Shown here piece after piece: positions 46,152 through 58,320 of a stretch of 64,000 nucleotides of DNA. Both the position numbers and the translations under genes were made by a program. How positions within the stretch are numbered: the first letter of the stretch is position 1; the number at the start of each line of letters is the position of its first letter. The stretch is from Mactromeris polynyma (lineage: Eukaryota; Mollusca; Bivalvia; Venerida; Mactridae): positions 8,514,912 through 8,578,911 of the forward strand of contig JASFXZ010000014.1 in the NCBI GenBank assembly GCA_032209605.1, in the 5' to 3' direction. The notes beneath the pieces were generated by a model. The model was not told the origin of the DNA, made no database searches, and was given only the letters and a program-made list of their open reading frames with translations.

Positions 46152-46575
46152 TGTTGACTGTTGTTTTGTCGGGGGTCTGTGTGGGTAGATAGATAGATAA
46201 TTTTATTTCCTCCATGCATGGAGAGCAGAACAATATGTACAACGTTAAACAATACAAAAGTGAACAAACAAATCAATTCATCAACAAATCATATTTAGTT
46301 AAGAATTTAAGATAACAGGGAAAGACTAAGGAATGTTGACAAAAGTATGGAAATCCGTACATATGAGAAACATAGTGAATGATGTACAAATTCATATCTG
46401 AAGAAAAAATCATGTTTAAACAAGAGCATTTTAGCCTAGCAATACACCATACTGAAACGCGATTTAAGTGCCTTATACAACTTAGTCTTAACTAATGTTT
46501 TGTCGGGGGTCTGTGTGGGGAGGTATTGTCTTGCGCACGTGGCGTTCCATAGGGCAATTTAATCTCTCTTTGATT
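46152..46575 (-). repeat. Dispersed repeat B, copy 4, split by a LINE tail
   Basis: Reverse fragment: GTTGTTTTGTCGGGGGTCTG / GTGGGGAGGTATTGTC / GTGGCGTTCC, interrupted at 46185. Confidence 0.75.
46186..46495 (-). mobile_element. 5'-truncated LINE 3' end
   Basis: 310 bp flanked by an exact 24-bp duplication (46162-46185, 46496-46519). On the minus strand it ends CCATGCATGGAGGAAATAAA then ATTATCTATCTATCTA, i.e. a short simple-repeat tail as in CR1/RTE-type LINEs. No coding remains. Confidence 0.85.
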
Positions 46576-47370
46576 TTGAGATGTTTTTCGATATTTAAAT
46601 TCATTTGAATCATGAATGTTGTCGTTTATTGCAATCAAAATCAAGAAAAGGTGTAGCAAGTAGCTTTTTATAAACTATTTGATTAAGCACTTGCAAGCTT
46701 TGGACCATCGACGCGCAAGTTTTCAGCACCCTAGTGTGCTCAACGTAGAGCGCTCATACCTTCATTATAACATACAGGGTAGACACTATTATCATGTTAA
46801 TTCAAATTTCAGTCAAAATGTAAAGCCATTATGGAATTGCTATAAAGCAAGCGATTGTTTGTGTTTGTGTTGGTACAGTATAACCTGACCATAATGTCAC
46901 GCACTGACGACATTTCAATCCGTTACCAGTGAATGTCGTAACCAAATAGCGGTTAATATCGAGACCAATAATTGAGTAATATCTTTTCGTCTCGAGATAA
47001 AATACTAAAATGAACACAATCTTCCTGTCAGAACTCTGTGAACAGATAGAGACATCAGACTGAATAATTATTATCCAACTCTACTTGCGTGCTTTCATAT
47101 TAAAAACTAACCAAAAACAACACGACGCTATCTTCGGCATTTCTGTTATTGTTGCCATTGGAAACTTTTATTCATTTGGGTTTACAAAGTGCGTATACAA
47201 TCAGCATCTCCCGCTGTGGGGATTTAGACAAAATGCTTGACTGTATGCTAATTCCCCTGTGTCAGGCGCCGCTCACCAGAGGCAAACTATTTTGATGTGC
47301 ATTATTTGTCGATATTCAACTTGTCCCTCGCAATGGTGTCCAAAACTAACCACACTCTGCAAGTCCATTT

Positions 47371-47690
47371 AAAGATGTATCTGACCAGCTGAACACTAAA
47401 TTGTTTAATGGGCTTCATCCAGTATTGTTGTTACATTGGCTAAAACATCCTTAATCGTTTAAAAAGATCTTGTTTTATCTTATTACTAACAGAAAGAGAA
47501 GACCCGCTTGTTATAACAAAACTGCAAGTTTTTTTCATGTTCTTTTTTCGACAAATACAGAGGACTACATTATTAGTGTATTCCTTGATCATGCTTATTT
47601 ACTGATATGTTAACTATATACAGTATATTTTTCATGTTTGTTAATGTAAACAAATGAACAAAAAATGAGCATAATATAACCTTAAGGTTA
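47371..47690 (+). repeat. Dispersed repeat A, copy 4
   Basis: AAAGATGTATCTGACCAGCT, TTGTTGTTACATTGGCTAAA, then ATATTTTTCATGTTTGTTAA. Confidence 0.8.
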
Positions 47691-47894
47691 GATATGATTA
47701 AAGTTTAGAGGCGTTCCGGGGGTAGAACGGTACATATATTCGGAATATCCTGACAATGGTACATACTTTTCCGAAAATTTCCGAAAATTTTCGAGAATAT
47801 CCTCGTACAGTCAATAGTTAAAGCTCAATCAAATTGTTTTACATAACGGGAAAGAGGAAGGCAGCCAATGCCTCTTCAAAGCTAGTTTTATGTT

Positions 47895-48015
47895 TTCAAG
47901 TGGACACTCGATATACCAGTCAAAAGTGCCAACCCACCAGTACTATTTCATATAACTTCCTAAAAGTTACTGGGTACGTCTGTTGTTGAGTATTATCACA
48001 TTAAAGGCTATAAAA
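47895..48015 (+). repeat. Dispersed repeat I, copy 1
   Basis: ACCAGTACTATTTCATATAA, then AGTTACTGGGTACGTCTGTT; relatives at 57618-57720 and 63660-63775. Confidence 0.55.
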
Positions 48016-48827
48016 GTATTATAAGTATGCATTGAACAATCGAAAGAAGTCGATTGTAAAGTTGTTAAAATCACATCCTTCGTCTTACTGTAGGGAAGCT
48101 TCTAAAAAACACTCGATGGCGGGTAAGCTTTCATGACCAGTATATATAATATCAAGAGGATGTTGATAGTATGTTAGTGCAATACATATACTCAGAATGT
48201 TATAAATACACAACATATATTTGGTATGATGTTATACAAGTATATGCTGAACGACTTTTATAGTGATTTAAGAAATTTAAGGCATTAATTACGCCCGCCA
48301 ATGTTATAAATGAATTCACATACGACCATGTTTACCACAGATTGAAGTCTCACAATCTCCGTATACGATTGTTACTGATAAACCATATTTGAAAAAGAAG
48401 AACGACTCAAAACTGATTAACAATCAAATATAAAGAGAAGCACAATTATCTCTGAGCTTAGAAACTGTCAGTAACGATATTGAGGTATGGAGGGTTATAC
48501 CTGTTTGACGACGCGCCAACATCGCATCCTTACATCGGCCAAAGATTCCAACAATTCACTCAAAAATATCGACAGGCAGAAAATAACATTTACATCAAGA
48601 CAACCAAAAATTGCAAGACAACCTTATAAAATGTGAATCACAATGGCGTAATAAAAGGAGAAAGAAAACCTGGAGAAAACAAAGTTACCTTTCCGGAATT
48701 TCTTAACCCGTGATTAACTCCAGTGTCCGAATCAATAAGTCTTGACAACGTGTTGGATTCATTAAATTCAATAAATTCAGTTTCTTGAATCGACATCATC
48801 TAAGCCATGATAGCCAAGTTATAATAC
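48016..48827. other. Nothing recognised
   Basis: AT-rich, no coding signal or repeat. Confidence 0.45.
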
Positions 48828-49012
48828 AGGCCCTTAGACACACCGCAAACACAATGTTTGATACAGGCCCTTAAAGTCACCGCTTTCACAATGTTTGATA
48901 TAGACCCTTAAAGTCACCGCATACACAATGTTTGATACAGACCCTTAAAGTCACCGCTTTCACAATGTTTGATACAGACCCTTATAGTCACCGGTTACAC
49001 ACTGTTTGATAG
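48828..49012. repeat. About 37-bp minisatellite, five units
   Basis: Units of CAGACCCTTAAAGTCACCGC plus TTTCACAATGTTTGATA, five copies. Confidence 0.85.
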
Positions 49013-49689
49013 CATCAGCTGTCATCATGTTCGGGATACTGTTTGAACAGATTAAAGTTTATCATTTCTGCTTCAGGCTCTTGTTTGTATCCTGCTTCTG
49101 AAACATTGTTGTTATCAGTAACACACTAATTATGCGCATTTGAATTACATTTATTGAATAAATTTTCAGATGACGACAATAATATATAGCTATGTTCGCA
49201 TGTAATTCCCTTTTAAGGAAATAATCTCTTAATCATCAATTGTTTTAACCAATAACAATCCATAGCTTAAAGTCCTGTCTTCAATGATCTTGTGTTGCGT
49301 AACACGTGTCTATCCATATAAAAAATACACTTCCTATATCTCCGAACAAAGAATGAATAACTATTATCCAACCATTGTATTACAACATTAATTACTCCTT
49401 CTTAAACATGATCTTATAATCGACGAACGAAATAACATTGCACAATAAAGACTGTTTGATTTCTTGATAGCTATCATCTATAATGAGTCCCCCCTTAGGT
49501 TGACCTGACTTCTATAATTGTCTGGGGATTTCCGCTTTTTGTATCCACTTAAAACTACACATACTGTTTGCTCTTCTTTACTAGTTTACACTTTTAATTT
49601 AATGTATACATCTACTCTCTTGTCAAGTATCACATCATGTACTAGTATTTTACTTCTTAAGATGTCGTTAAGTGTAAGTTGCTTTGTTC
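49013..49689. other. Nothing recognised
   Basis: AT-rich; no gene or repeat seen. Confidence 0.45.
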
Positions 49690-50372
49690 TTTCATCTGTG
49701 GGTGTAGTTTGCGTGCATGTGGGCGTGAGTCTGTGAGTGCAGTGTGCGTGCGTGTGGGCGTGTGTCTGTGGGTGCTTTGTGCGTGTGTGTGGGCGGGTGT
49801 CTGTGGGTGCCGTGTGCGTGTGTGTGGGCGGGAGTCTGTCGGTGGCGTGTGCGTGCATGTAGACGGGCACTGTGTGGGTGCGTGCGTGTGGGTGCCGTGT
49901 GTGTGCATGTAGAAGAGCACTGTGTGGGTACGTGCGTGTGGCCGTAGTCTGTGTGTCCCGTGTGCGTGCGTGCGGGAGTCTGTGTGTCCCGTGTGCGTGC
50001 GTGCGGGAGTCTGTGTGTGCCGTGTGCGTGCGTGTGGGCGGGAGTCTGTGTGTGCCGTGTGCGTGTGTGTGGGCGGGAGTCTGTGGGTGCCGTGTGCGTG
50101 TGTGTGGGCGGGAGTCTGTGGGTGGCGTGTGCATGCATGTAGACGGGCACTTTGTGGGTGCGTGCGTATGGGTGCCGTGTGTGTGCATGTAGACGATCAC
50201 TGTGTGGGTGCGGACGTGTGGGCGGGAGTCTGTTTGTGCCGTGTGCGTGCATGTAGACGGGCATGTGTGTTTGCGAGCGTGTGGGTGGGTGGGAGTCTGT
50301 GGGTGCCGTGTGCGTGCGTGTCGACGGGCATCCGTGGGTGTGTGCGTGTGCGTTTGTGTCTGTGTTTGAGGG
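49690..50372. repeat. 35-bp GT/GC-rich minisatellite
   Basis: About 19 units around GTGTGCGTGTGTGTGGGCGG plus GAGTCTGTGGGTGCC. Long alternating purine-pyrimidine runs favour Z-DNA; one strand is G/T only over long parts. His/Thr-rich and Cys/Val-rich frames on both strands are spurious. Confidence 0.92.
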
Positions 50373-50431
50373 ACTGAAATGATGTGATGGGTAATGCTGC
50401 TAGATTTGATCACCGTTTCTTATAGTTTGTA

Positions 50432-51530
50432 CTGAACAAAAAAAGAAACTTTCGATTTGTACACATAGTGTTTGTTGTGTTAAAGCAATCATTGTGTAAA
50501 GAAAGTAGATAGGTAATATTAGCCTTGGCCTGTGTTATCAGAATTCATGAATTTTAGCGATCATGTTTGCACTGTTAATCGTCAACACCGTGAAACTCGA
50601 TTTGCACGTGCATGAATTGTTCAACATGTCCCGTGTGGTATTCGGTCAAGGGAACGAAAACGCTTCAAAATTTGTGGAAAAAATAACATTTTTTACATTG
50701 CAGCATTTTTAGTATGCCAAGAATACCCAATAATTGACGCGAACGTGCGATTGGCATGCTTGATGCTGGCATGTCGACAGAAGGCGTTGCAAGGCATGTT
50801 GGGAGGTCTAGTCGAGCGATACTAAATCTTCGCGCACGATTTAAATCGACAGGACACACCGACGACTTGCCACGTCGTGGACGTCCGCGTGTTACAAGGC
50901 GTGGTCAAGACCGCTATATCATGAACGCATTTGCGCAATCGATTCCAAACATAATAACCGAATCAGTGGGCAAACTGTTCGTAATCATCTGTAGGAGAAC
51001 GGTTAACACGGACGATGTCCTTACTTCGGATGCGTCATCGTGTAAATCGTCTTGATTGGGCACGTGTACACACTCGTTGGACACGACGACGCTGGAATAC
51101 CGTTCTTTTTTCGGATGAATCCAGATTTTGTTTATATCGTGGTGATGGCAGGGTGCGCGTCTACCGTAGGAGAAATGAACGCTATGCTGACTGTTGTTTT
51201 CTTGAACGAGATCGTTTCGGGGGTGGGGGTTCTGTCATGGTTTGGGCAGCCAGTGCCCATGGTTATCATTCACCACTTGTCGTCATTAATGGCATTTTTT
51301 TACATTGTAACTCAAGAGGTGGTCATACCCGTTATAAAGTGTCATTTTTGTTTTTAACCCCTACCTCACTTGGTCAAAAATTCCCCCATTTTCGGTTAAC
51401 CTTTGGCCATCATGTTTGCACCAAACGATGCATCATGGAACACTCTTTAAACGCATATATAACAATAATTCCCCCGATTTGTTTTCATCCAGCTATGTTC
51501 AAGCAAACAGAAGTTTCTTTTTTTGTTCAG
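50432..51530 (+). mobile_element. Decayed Tc1-type DNA transposon
   Basis: 1099 bp with inverted ends CTGAACAAAAAAAGAAACTT and AAGTTTCTTTTTTTGTTCAG, TA at both borders (50430-50431, 51531-51532), as for Tc1/mariner. It holds a broken transposase. Confidence 0.92.
50714..51300 (+). pseudogene. Tc1-like transposase remnant
   Basis: A frame from ATG 50714 meets a TGA at 50735, resumes (MLDAGMSTEGVARHVGRSSR, a helix-turn-helix; then RPRRGRPRVT-like basic hinge GRPRVTRRGQDRY), shifts frame at about 50965-51010, and continues as RVNRLDWARVHTRWTRRRWN and VLFSDESRF, which has the first catalytic Asp of the DDE triad. FGGGGSVMVWAA follows. The second Asp and the Glu regions are missing, so the 3' third was deleted. 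Inactive. Confidence 0.9.
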
Positions 51531-51889
51531 TATATATGAACGGAAGTCCAATTGCCTGACCAGTACTCCTCTCAATACGCGTTGCCTCTTTGCATTGCAA
51601 TATTGCAAACGTTCCATGTGACATTTAGGATAAAGTATAGGTATGAACAAAGGTAACGACGTAAATGGAGTGAATGTGTTTCTTCGCGTTTTATTTGAGT
51701 GTCCAAGGATGTAATATGAGTCTCTATATACCAAACTAAAAATGCTGATTTGCAAAATCTGTGATTCAGAAAGCTCATCACGATGATGTTGAAGAAGATG
51801 ATAATGCTGATAAGTTACGTGCTGCTGCTGATGGTGATGATTATCATGATGTTAGTGATAATGATAGTGTGTTAGTAATTATTGAGTAA

Positions 51890-52345
51890 TAAATAAGACG
51901 TTGATGATGACGGTGATGCTAATGAGGGTGCTGATGATGATTAAGACGTTGGTGATGTCGGTGATGATAATGAGGGAGCTGGTGATGATTAAGACGTTGG
52001 TGATGACGGTGATGATAATGAGGGAGCTGATGAGGATTAAGACGTTGATGGTGACGGTGGTGATAAGGAGGATGTTGGTGATGATTAAGACGTTGATGGT
52101 GACGGTGATGATAATGAGGTTGTTGGTGATGATTAAGACGTGGGTTATGATGGCGATGATGATGAGTGTGTTGTAAATGATTAAGACGTTGATGATGACG
52201 GTGGTGATAAGGAGGATGTTGGTGATTATTAAGACATTGATGGTGATGTTGGTGACTTAGACGTTGATGATGACGGTGGTGATAAGGAGGGTGTTGGTGA
52301 TGATTAAGACGTTGATGGTGATGGTGGTGATAACGGTGGTAATGG
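51890..52345. repeat. 48-bp minisatellite
   Basis: ATTAAGACGTT recurs at exactly 48-bp steps (51940, 51988, 52036, 52084, 52132, 52180, 52228). GATGGTGACGGTGATGA-type content. Sixteen codons per unit, so frames are open on both strands; not a gene. Confidence 0.93.
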
Positions 52346-52621
52346 CGTTGTTGATAATGATAATCGTGTACAAACGGAAGTTTTATGAGTTTATCAGACA
52401 TGGCAGATTTCACACTGTTGTTAATCCAAACCTACATTTATTTCAGATTAAATCAAATTACAAATTCACAACAAAGGGAGATGATTGTAGACAGTATCGG
52501 TAAAATATTTCTGGATTTATCTACTCTGTCATGAACTATTCATTAGATTTATGGAAAAACGAAAGATGAGAACATTGTTACTACCAACATTGATTCAAAC
52601 TGACTGGGTTAAAACACATTG

Positions 52622-52822
52622 GTGCCGGGCGAACTGGTCGAGGGTCGAACGCTCGACTCCTTATCCGACGGCCACGGGTTCGAACCCAGCCTTGTGTAAA
52701 GTTTAACCGCGACCATCACGATCTCTGAAATATGCGATAGGTACTGGTTAGTACCCCAGGAATCAGCCAATCAGAGTGATTAATGTAAGTTAATTGGAGA
52801 TTTGTATCAAAATCCGATGAAA
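52622..52822 (+). mobile_element. tRNA-SINE family 2, copy C
   Basis: Head with GGGTTCGAACCCAG B box; body GTACTGGTTAGTACCC, then CAGCCAATCAGAGTGATTAA as in copy A. It lies just downstream of a 48-bp minisatellite. Confidence 0.7.
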
Positions 52823-53048
52823 AAAGAACCGTTTATACCAAAAAATAATTATTTTAACAGTAATTTCAGTACAATTTGTTTGATCAAATACACTGAAGAA
52901 CTCATCTCCAAAAAATGTACAGATAGTTAAATATTGAAATAAAACATTATCGATTCTTTGTTTACATGGGCACGAAATATTATTGCGTTTATATCGCGGA
53001 CAATAACGTTGGCGTTACATATTGTATAAAAAATTGCAATAAAAACAA

Positions 53049-53357
53049 GAAATATCTTAAAAAAGATGGTCGGCGCAATTTGAAGGTTAATATTTGTTGT
53101 GCAAAATGGCGAGATGTTACGATTATTGGTCACTCCAGATCCAAAATGGATTTCGGTAAATTCACCGAAATTCAGTGAATTTCGATAAGGTAACGTATAC
53201 CCTTTATCGATAGGTTAACCAATACGCATCAAGGTTACAAACGTTGCTCGGTTGAATAAAAAGTGCCTATGTATCTAACGTAAGATTTGATTGGTTACAC
53301 AACTCAATATGCTAATACCAAAACCACGTTAGTACGGCTGCACCGAAACATGTCGAA
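53049..53357 (+). repeat. Dispersed repeat C, copy 2
   Basis: Same strand and order as copy 1, with about 60 bp extra in the middle (53170-53230). Confidence 0.75.
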
Positions 53358-53740
53358 TTTGGCGTCAATATTGTCTTTTTCGCTGTCCTATGTGAAATTC
53401 TGTCCGAGATACATTATTTTGTTGAGATGCCAGTCTATTATATCACGGACCTGGAAGAGGCTTTCTAATCACCAAAAATACATGATGTGATTTCTGGCGT
53501 CAATCTGTCCATGGACATGTTTACGTGTCCTGTTTGTTTTTCTACTTATGCAGTCAAACAGTTCTACAGGTCCGTGATTATATTAATACATGGACGTACT
53601 TTTGATAAGTTCGGTTCATTTGAATGATAAACATATTAGCTTACGGCAATCAAAATAAACAGAATATGTATCCTACAGATTGTTATAAACTACGTAAACT
53701 AGTTTTGGCAGGTTAGCACTTATGACCATGATACGTCATT

Positions 53741-54104
53741 CGGAAAACCTCGGCCAACTACGTCAAGTGCCTCGGATGATCGTTTGGCACTACTTTTGGA
53801 AATATTATTCGAATATCATGTAAACAATATGGCGACGTGAATGCTGGAGTTCTGATAAAACGGGATAAGCTATATGAAGACTGAAATATGTGAGTTTTTA
53901 ATTAGAACTGACAATGATGATCCATTTCTTATGTGAATTTAGCGGAGTTGTTTTGAAGTTAAGTCAGTTTTACGAGAACTATTTTTTGACCGCACAAAAT
54001 GTTGAATTTGGCCACATAGTGCTCCGCCTGACATACACTAGAGGGTGTTCGTAGAGTAACGAAGTGGTACGGAAATATCCGAGAGTTGTCGAGCGAGAAT
54101 GCAG
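53741..54104 (+). repeat. Dispersed repeat D, copy 2
   Basis: Same strand as copy 1; ends about 65 bp before SINE copy E's target duplication. Confidence 0.8.
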
Positions 54105-54182
54105 TATACGGATAAGGATAAATAAGGATTGTGGGCCAACACATCTTTGTATCAGGTGTCGTTTCCACACAATTTGATTATG

Positions 54183-54459
54183 TCTGTTTGTTTGTTTCAT
54201 CGGGTTTAACGCCGTTTCTCAACAATTTTCCAGTTATATACGGCGGCCGGTTCACCTAACCTGTTTTTCCTGGACTGAAATCTAACCAGTACTAACTTAC
54301 CCTTCCACAAAGAGCCGGCAACTTCTCCACATGTAGAGGAAAATCGACATTTTTTGTCGAATTTTCATGGAAGGGTATGACCTGCCGCTACCGGGAATCG
54401 AACCCGGATCGCCGGATTTCAAGTCCAACGGGCTAACCACTGGACCACGGCCGCGGCTC
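54183..54459 (-). mobile_element. tRNA-SINE family 1, copy E
   Basis: Full-length reverse copy, perfect 13-bp duplication CAATTTGATTATG (54170-54182, 54460-54472). The anticodon-position triplet differs from other copies, as expected for a SINE head not under tRNA selection. Confidence 0.93.
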
Positions 54460-54731
54460 CAATTTGATTATGACTGAATGCCGAGTTTAGAATACAAATG
54501 AGACATGATCCCTTTGTAATCAGTAGCACTCGTCTACTTCAAGTTAGTTCCAAGGCATATATTCACCATATTCACCATATTAATAGATTGGTCTTTGATT
54601 CAAGATGTATCTCCTTCGTCTAAGAGTGTTAATTATTAATTAAACAAACATTTAATGAAGTTGTTTTTTATATTTTATGCATTTTTATTTCTCCATTATA
54701 TGACAACAGAATTCGTTCGTTGGAATCCAAA

Positions 54732-55245
54732 AGTTAAAGATGTATCTGGCTCATCTGAACCTAAAACAGTTTAATCTACATCATCCAGTATTGTTGTTAC
54801 ATAGTCTAAAACATAATTAATGAGAACCATTACCATGCATAACCGTTTAATCTTGTTTATCTATTACCAACAGACAAAACTAGTAAAAAACACCAGGTTG
54901 TTAAAAAAAATTTTTTTTATAATTTTATAATAAAACAAGAATTTTTTCGACAAATACAGAGAAATACATAATAAATGTATTCTGCAATAATGCATATTTA
55001 TTGAAGTTTTAACTACATGTATATACAGTATATTTTTCATGTTTGAAATGAACAAAAAACTTGCATAATATAATTTTTTTTATAATTTTATGATAAAACA
55101 AGTCTTTTTTCGACAAATACAGAGAAATACATAATAAATGTATTCTGTGATAATGCATATTTATTGAAGTTTTAACTATTATACAGTATATTTTTCATGT
55201 TTGAAATGAACAAAAAACTTGCATAATATATCTTTAAGCAATAAA
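54732..55245 (+). repeat. Dispersed repeat A, copy 5, with internal duplication
   Basis: Standard start (AAAGATGTATCTGGCTCATC), but the 3' half is present twice, about 54909-55071 and 55072-55240, as a 163-bp tandem pair. Confidence 0.82.
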
Positions 55246-55984
55246 ATGTTATTCGGTGAGAAAAATGACTTAACAACGATTTGCCAAATATTGTTTTTCA
55301 TCTTCATTAACACACAATCATAAAAGAACAGCAGACTTGGTAGTCTGCGATATGCATAACACTTGAGGCTGCATTGGAAGCCAATTCTTAACTATCACAT
55401 CAATAGTTTGTCTAATTTCACCGACCTAGATATTACAATGCTAGTAATCGGTTAATTCAAACCATTTATCTTCTCTCCTGATTATTTTTAAGAACATCTC
55501 ACAATTTTACCTCCCAAAACTAAAGCTGAAGAGTGGCTTATTTTTATTGTTCTATTCCCAATCATTATTAAACCTCTGCGTGTACTATTTTCTTTGTAAA
55601 TACGATAATTATACCGTCTGCAGCGAAAGCCATTAGTAAAACCGTAACGTCTGGAAAGACCTATCAACTTTATTGCTATTAAGTGAAGATGTTTTCAGCA
55701 TTAAGCGTACAGCGAGAATGTATGTGTTTTGTGAGATTATGTGGTCCCAGGAAACATGCAGGTGGTCCCACAGACGTTTATCTGCTTTCGTACCTCGCCG
55801 CTAATCTATTAGCAAATATCGGGTATTTCAGGTCAACTAACGAGCTTTGGAAACAATCAACACGATGCGTAGTTAATTGTGCTTAGAGGAAATAAAAAGG
55901 ATGGTGCTTAAACGTGATATCATGAATTCATTTAATGTTTACAAAATAAAATTGATAATTACTTGCCACAGAATCTCCACAACC
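55246..55984. other. Nothing recognised
   Basis: AT-rich; a 67-residue plus-strand frame at 55683-55886 has no recognisable content. Confidence 0.4.
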
Positions 55985-57243
55985 GTACTGATAGTCCATA
56001 ATGTACACCTTACTGGTCTGTACTGATAGTCCATAATGTACACCTTACTGGTCTGTACTGATAGTCCATAATGTACACCTTACTGGTCTGTACTGATAGT
56101 CCACAATGTACACCTTACTGGTCTGTACTGATAGTCCACAATGTACACCTTACTGGTCTGTACTGACAGTCCATAATGTACACTTTACTGGTATGTACTG
56201 ATAGTCCATAATGTACCCTTACTGGTCTGTACTGATAGTCCATAATGTACACCTTACTGGTCTGTACTGATAGTCCATAATGTACACCTTACTGGTCTGT
56301 ACTGACAGTCCATAATGTACACCATACTGGTCTGTACTGATAGTCCACAATGTACACCTTACTGGTCTGTACTGATAGTCCACAATGTACACCTTACTGG
56401 TCTGTACTGACAGTCCATAATGTACACCTTACTGGTCTATACTGATAGTCCATAATGTACACCTTACTGGTCTGTACTGATAGTCCATAATGTACACCTT
56501 ACTGGTCTGTACTGATAGTCCATAATGTACACCTTACTGGTCTGTACTGATAGTCCATAATGTACACCTTACTGGTCTGTACTGATAGTCCATAATGTAC
56601 ACCTTACTAGTCTGTACTGATAGTCCATAATGTACAACTTACTGGTCTGTACTGATAGTACATAATGTACACCTTACGGGTCTGTACTGATAGTCCATAA
56701 TGTACATCTTACTGGTCTGTACTGCTAGTCCATAATGAACACCTTACTGGTCTGTACTGATAGTCCATAATGTACACCTTACTAGTCTGTACTGATAGTC
56801 CATAATGTACACCTTACTGGTCTGTACTGATAGTCCATAATGTACACCTTACTGGTCTGTACTGATAGTCCATAATGTACACCTTACTGGCCTGTACTGA
56901 TAGTCCATAATGTACACCTTACTGGTCTGTACTGATAGTCCATAATGTACACCTTACGGGTCTGTACTGATAGTCCATAATGTACACCTTACTGGTCTGT
57001 ACTGATAGTCCATAATGTACACCTTACTGGTCTGTACTGATAGTCCATAATGTACACCTTACTGGTCTGTACTGATAGTCCATAATGTACACCTTACTGG
57101 CCTGTACTGATAGTCCATAATGTACACCTTACTGGCCTGTACTGATAGTCCATAATGTACACCTTACTGGTCTGTACTGATAGTCCATAATGTACACCTT
57201 ACTGGTCTGTACTGATAGTCCATAATGTACACCTTATTGGTCG
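55985..57243. repeat. 35-bp minisatellite, about 36 units
   Basis: GTACTGATAGTCCATAATGT plus ACACCTTACTGGTCT; very uniform, with one 34-bp unit near 56210. Longest array in the window (1.26 kb). Directly joins repeat B copy 5. Confidence 0.95.
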
Positions 57244-57254
57244 AAGGTGTAAAA

Positions 57255-57630
57255 ACAGAGAGAAAACGTGACTACAGGGAACGCCACATACACAAGACAG
57301 TGCATCCCCACGCAGACCTCCGGAAAAAGAACAATCCACAAAACATATGGCACTTAAGGGGATCAAATGGTACACATATTAAGGGCCAGAGGCACAAGGA
57401 ATGGCCCGGCAGACCACATGGAATAACTAGGAGAATCAAAGTGGACAGTGAAGGGATGCGGAGGGGGGAATTAATGGATGGAAAATATCACAGGACAAGT
57501 CAAGACAACTGGCCGCAATAGGCCAAAAATGGGCAGGAAACAATCTGAACACTGTATAAAGTGACAGAATTGCACAGGGGAAAGTGAAATACAAAACACA
57601 TTTATAACACAAACAGAAATAACCCGCAAG
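57255..57630 (+). repeat. Dispersed repeat B, copy 5
   Basis: Complete-looking: GAGAGAAAACGTGACTACAG to AACACAAACAGAAATAA. Confidence 0.82.
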
Positions 57631-57720
57631 TACTTTTTCACTTAGCTTCTAAAACGCCACTGGATACATCTGTCGATGACTTTTGTTGCAGTAAGCTATA
57701 ACGTTTATGATTCAAAAGAA
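57618..57720 (+). repeat. Dispersed repeat I, copy 2
   Basis: AAGTACTTTTTCACTTAGCT, then CCACTGGATACATCTGTCGA; diverged. Confidence 0.5.
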
Positions 57721-57879
57721 TCGAAGAATCCAAAATGGATGCAACCATAGAACATGAATGCCCCCGCTATGCGTTTTTCAGTAGAATGCAAATGCTTTGT
57801 TTGTAAAGGCTAAATAATGTTGAAGGAATATTAATTGAAAAACTATTTTTAAGTACTAAAAGGGTCATAACTCCTAAAC

Positions 57880-57995
57880 AAATAGACATATTGTAATTGA
57901 AATCACACTTGTTCTGTATTTTGATATCCTGTGCTTATGAGCACAATATGAATTGAATCCATCTATCCTTTCAAGGGTCATTGTTCGGAAACCAA
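57880..57995. repeat. Fragment related to the 1.1-kb duplication unit
   Basis: ATGAATTGAATCCATCTATC, CTTTCAAGGGTCATTG, GGAAACCAATATTTG in the same order as in 42.9 and 44.0 kb. Confidence 0.6.
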
Positions 57996-58061
57996 TATTT
58001 GTATTTTACCATGTAGTATAGCAAAAGTCGTCACTTTCTATTCTCTTTTAAGCCTCTATTA

Positions 58062-58320
58062 AGGCCAGTTGTCTTGACTTGTCCTGTGATCTTTTCCATC
58101 TATTAATTCCCACCTCCCCTTCCCTTACTGTCCACTTTGATTCTCCTAGTTATTCCTTGTGGTCTGCTGGACCATTCCTTGCGCCTCAGTTCCTTAATAT
58201 GTGCACCGTTTGACCTCCTTTAGTGCCTTATGTTTTGTGGATTGTTGTTTTTCCGGAGATCTGCGTGGGGAGGCATTGTCTTATGTATGTGGCTTTCCCT
58301 GTAGTTACGTATTCTCTCTC
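58062..58320 (-). repeat. Dispersed repeat B, copy 6
   Basis: Reverse copy, complete to the GAGAGAGAATACGTAACTAC end at 58320; closest to copy 1. Confidence 0.82.

Noticed and set aside
49586..50413. His/Thr-rich 275-codon minus-strand frame
   Set aside because: GT/GC-rich minisatellite.
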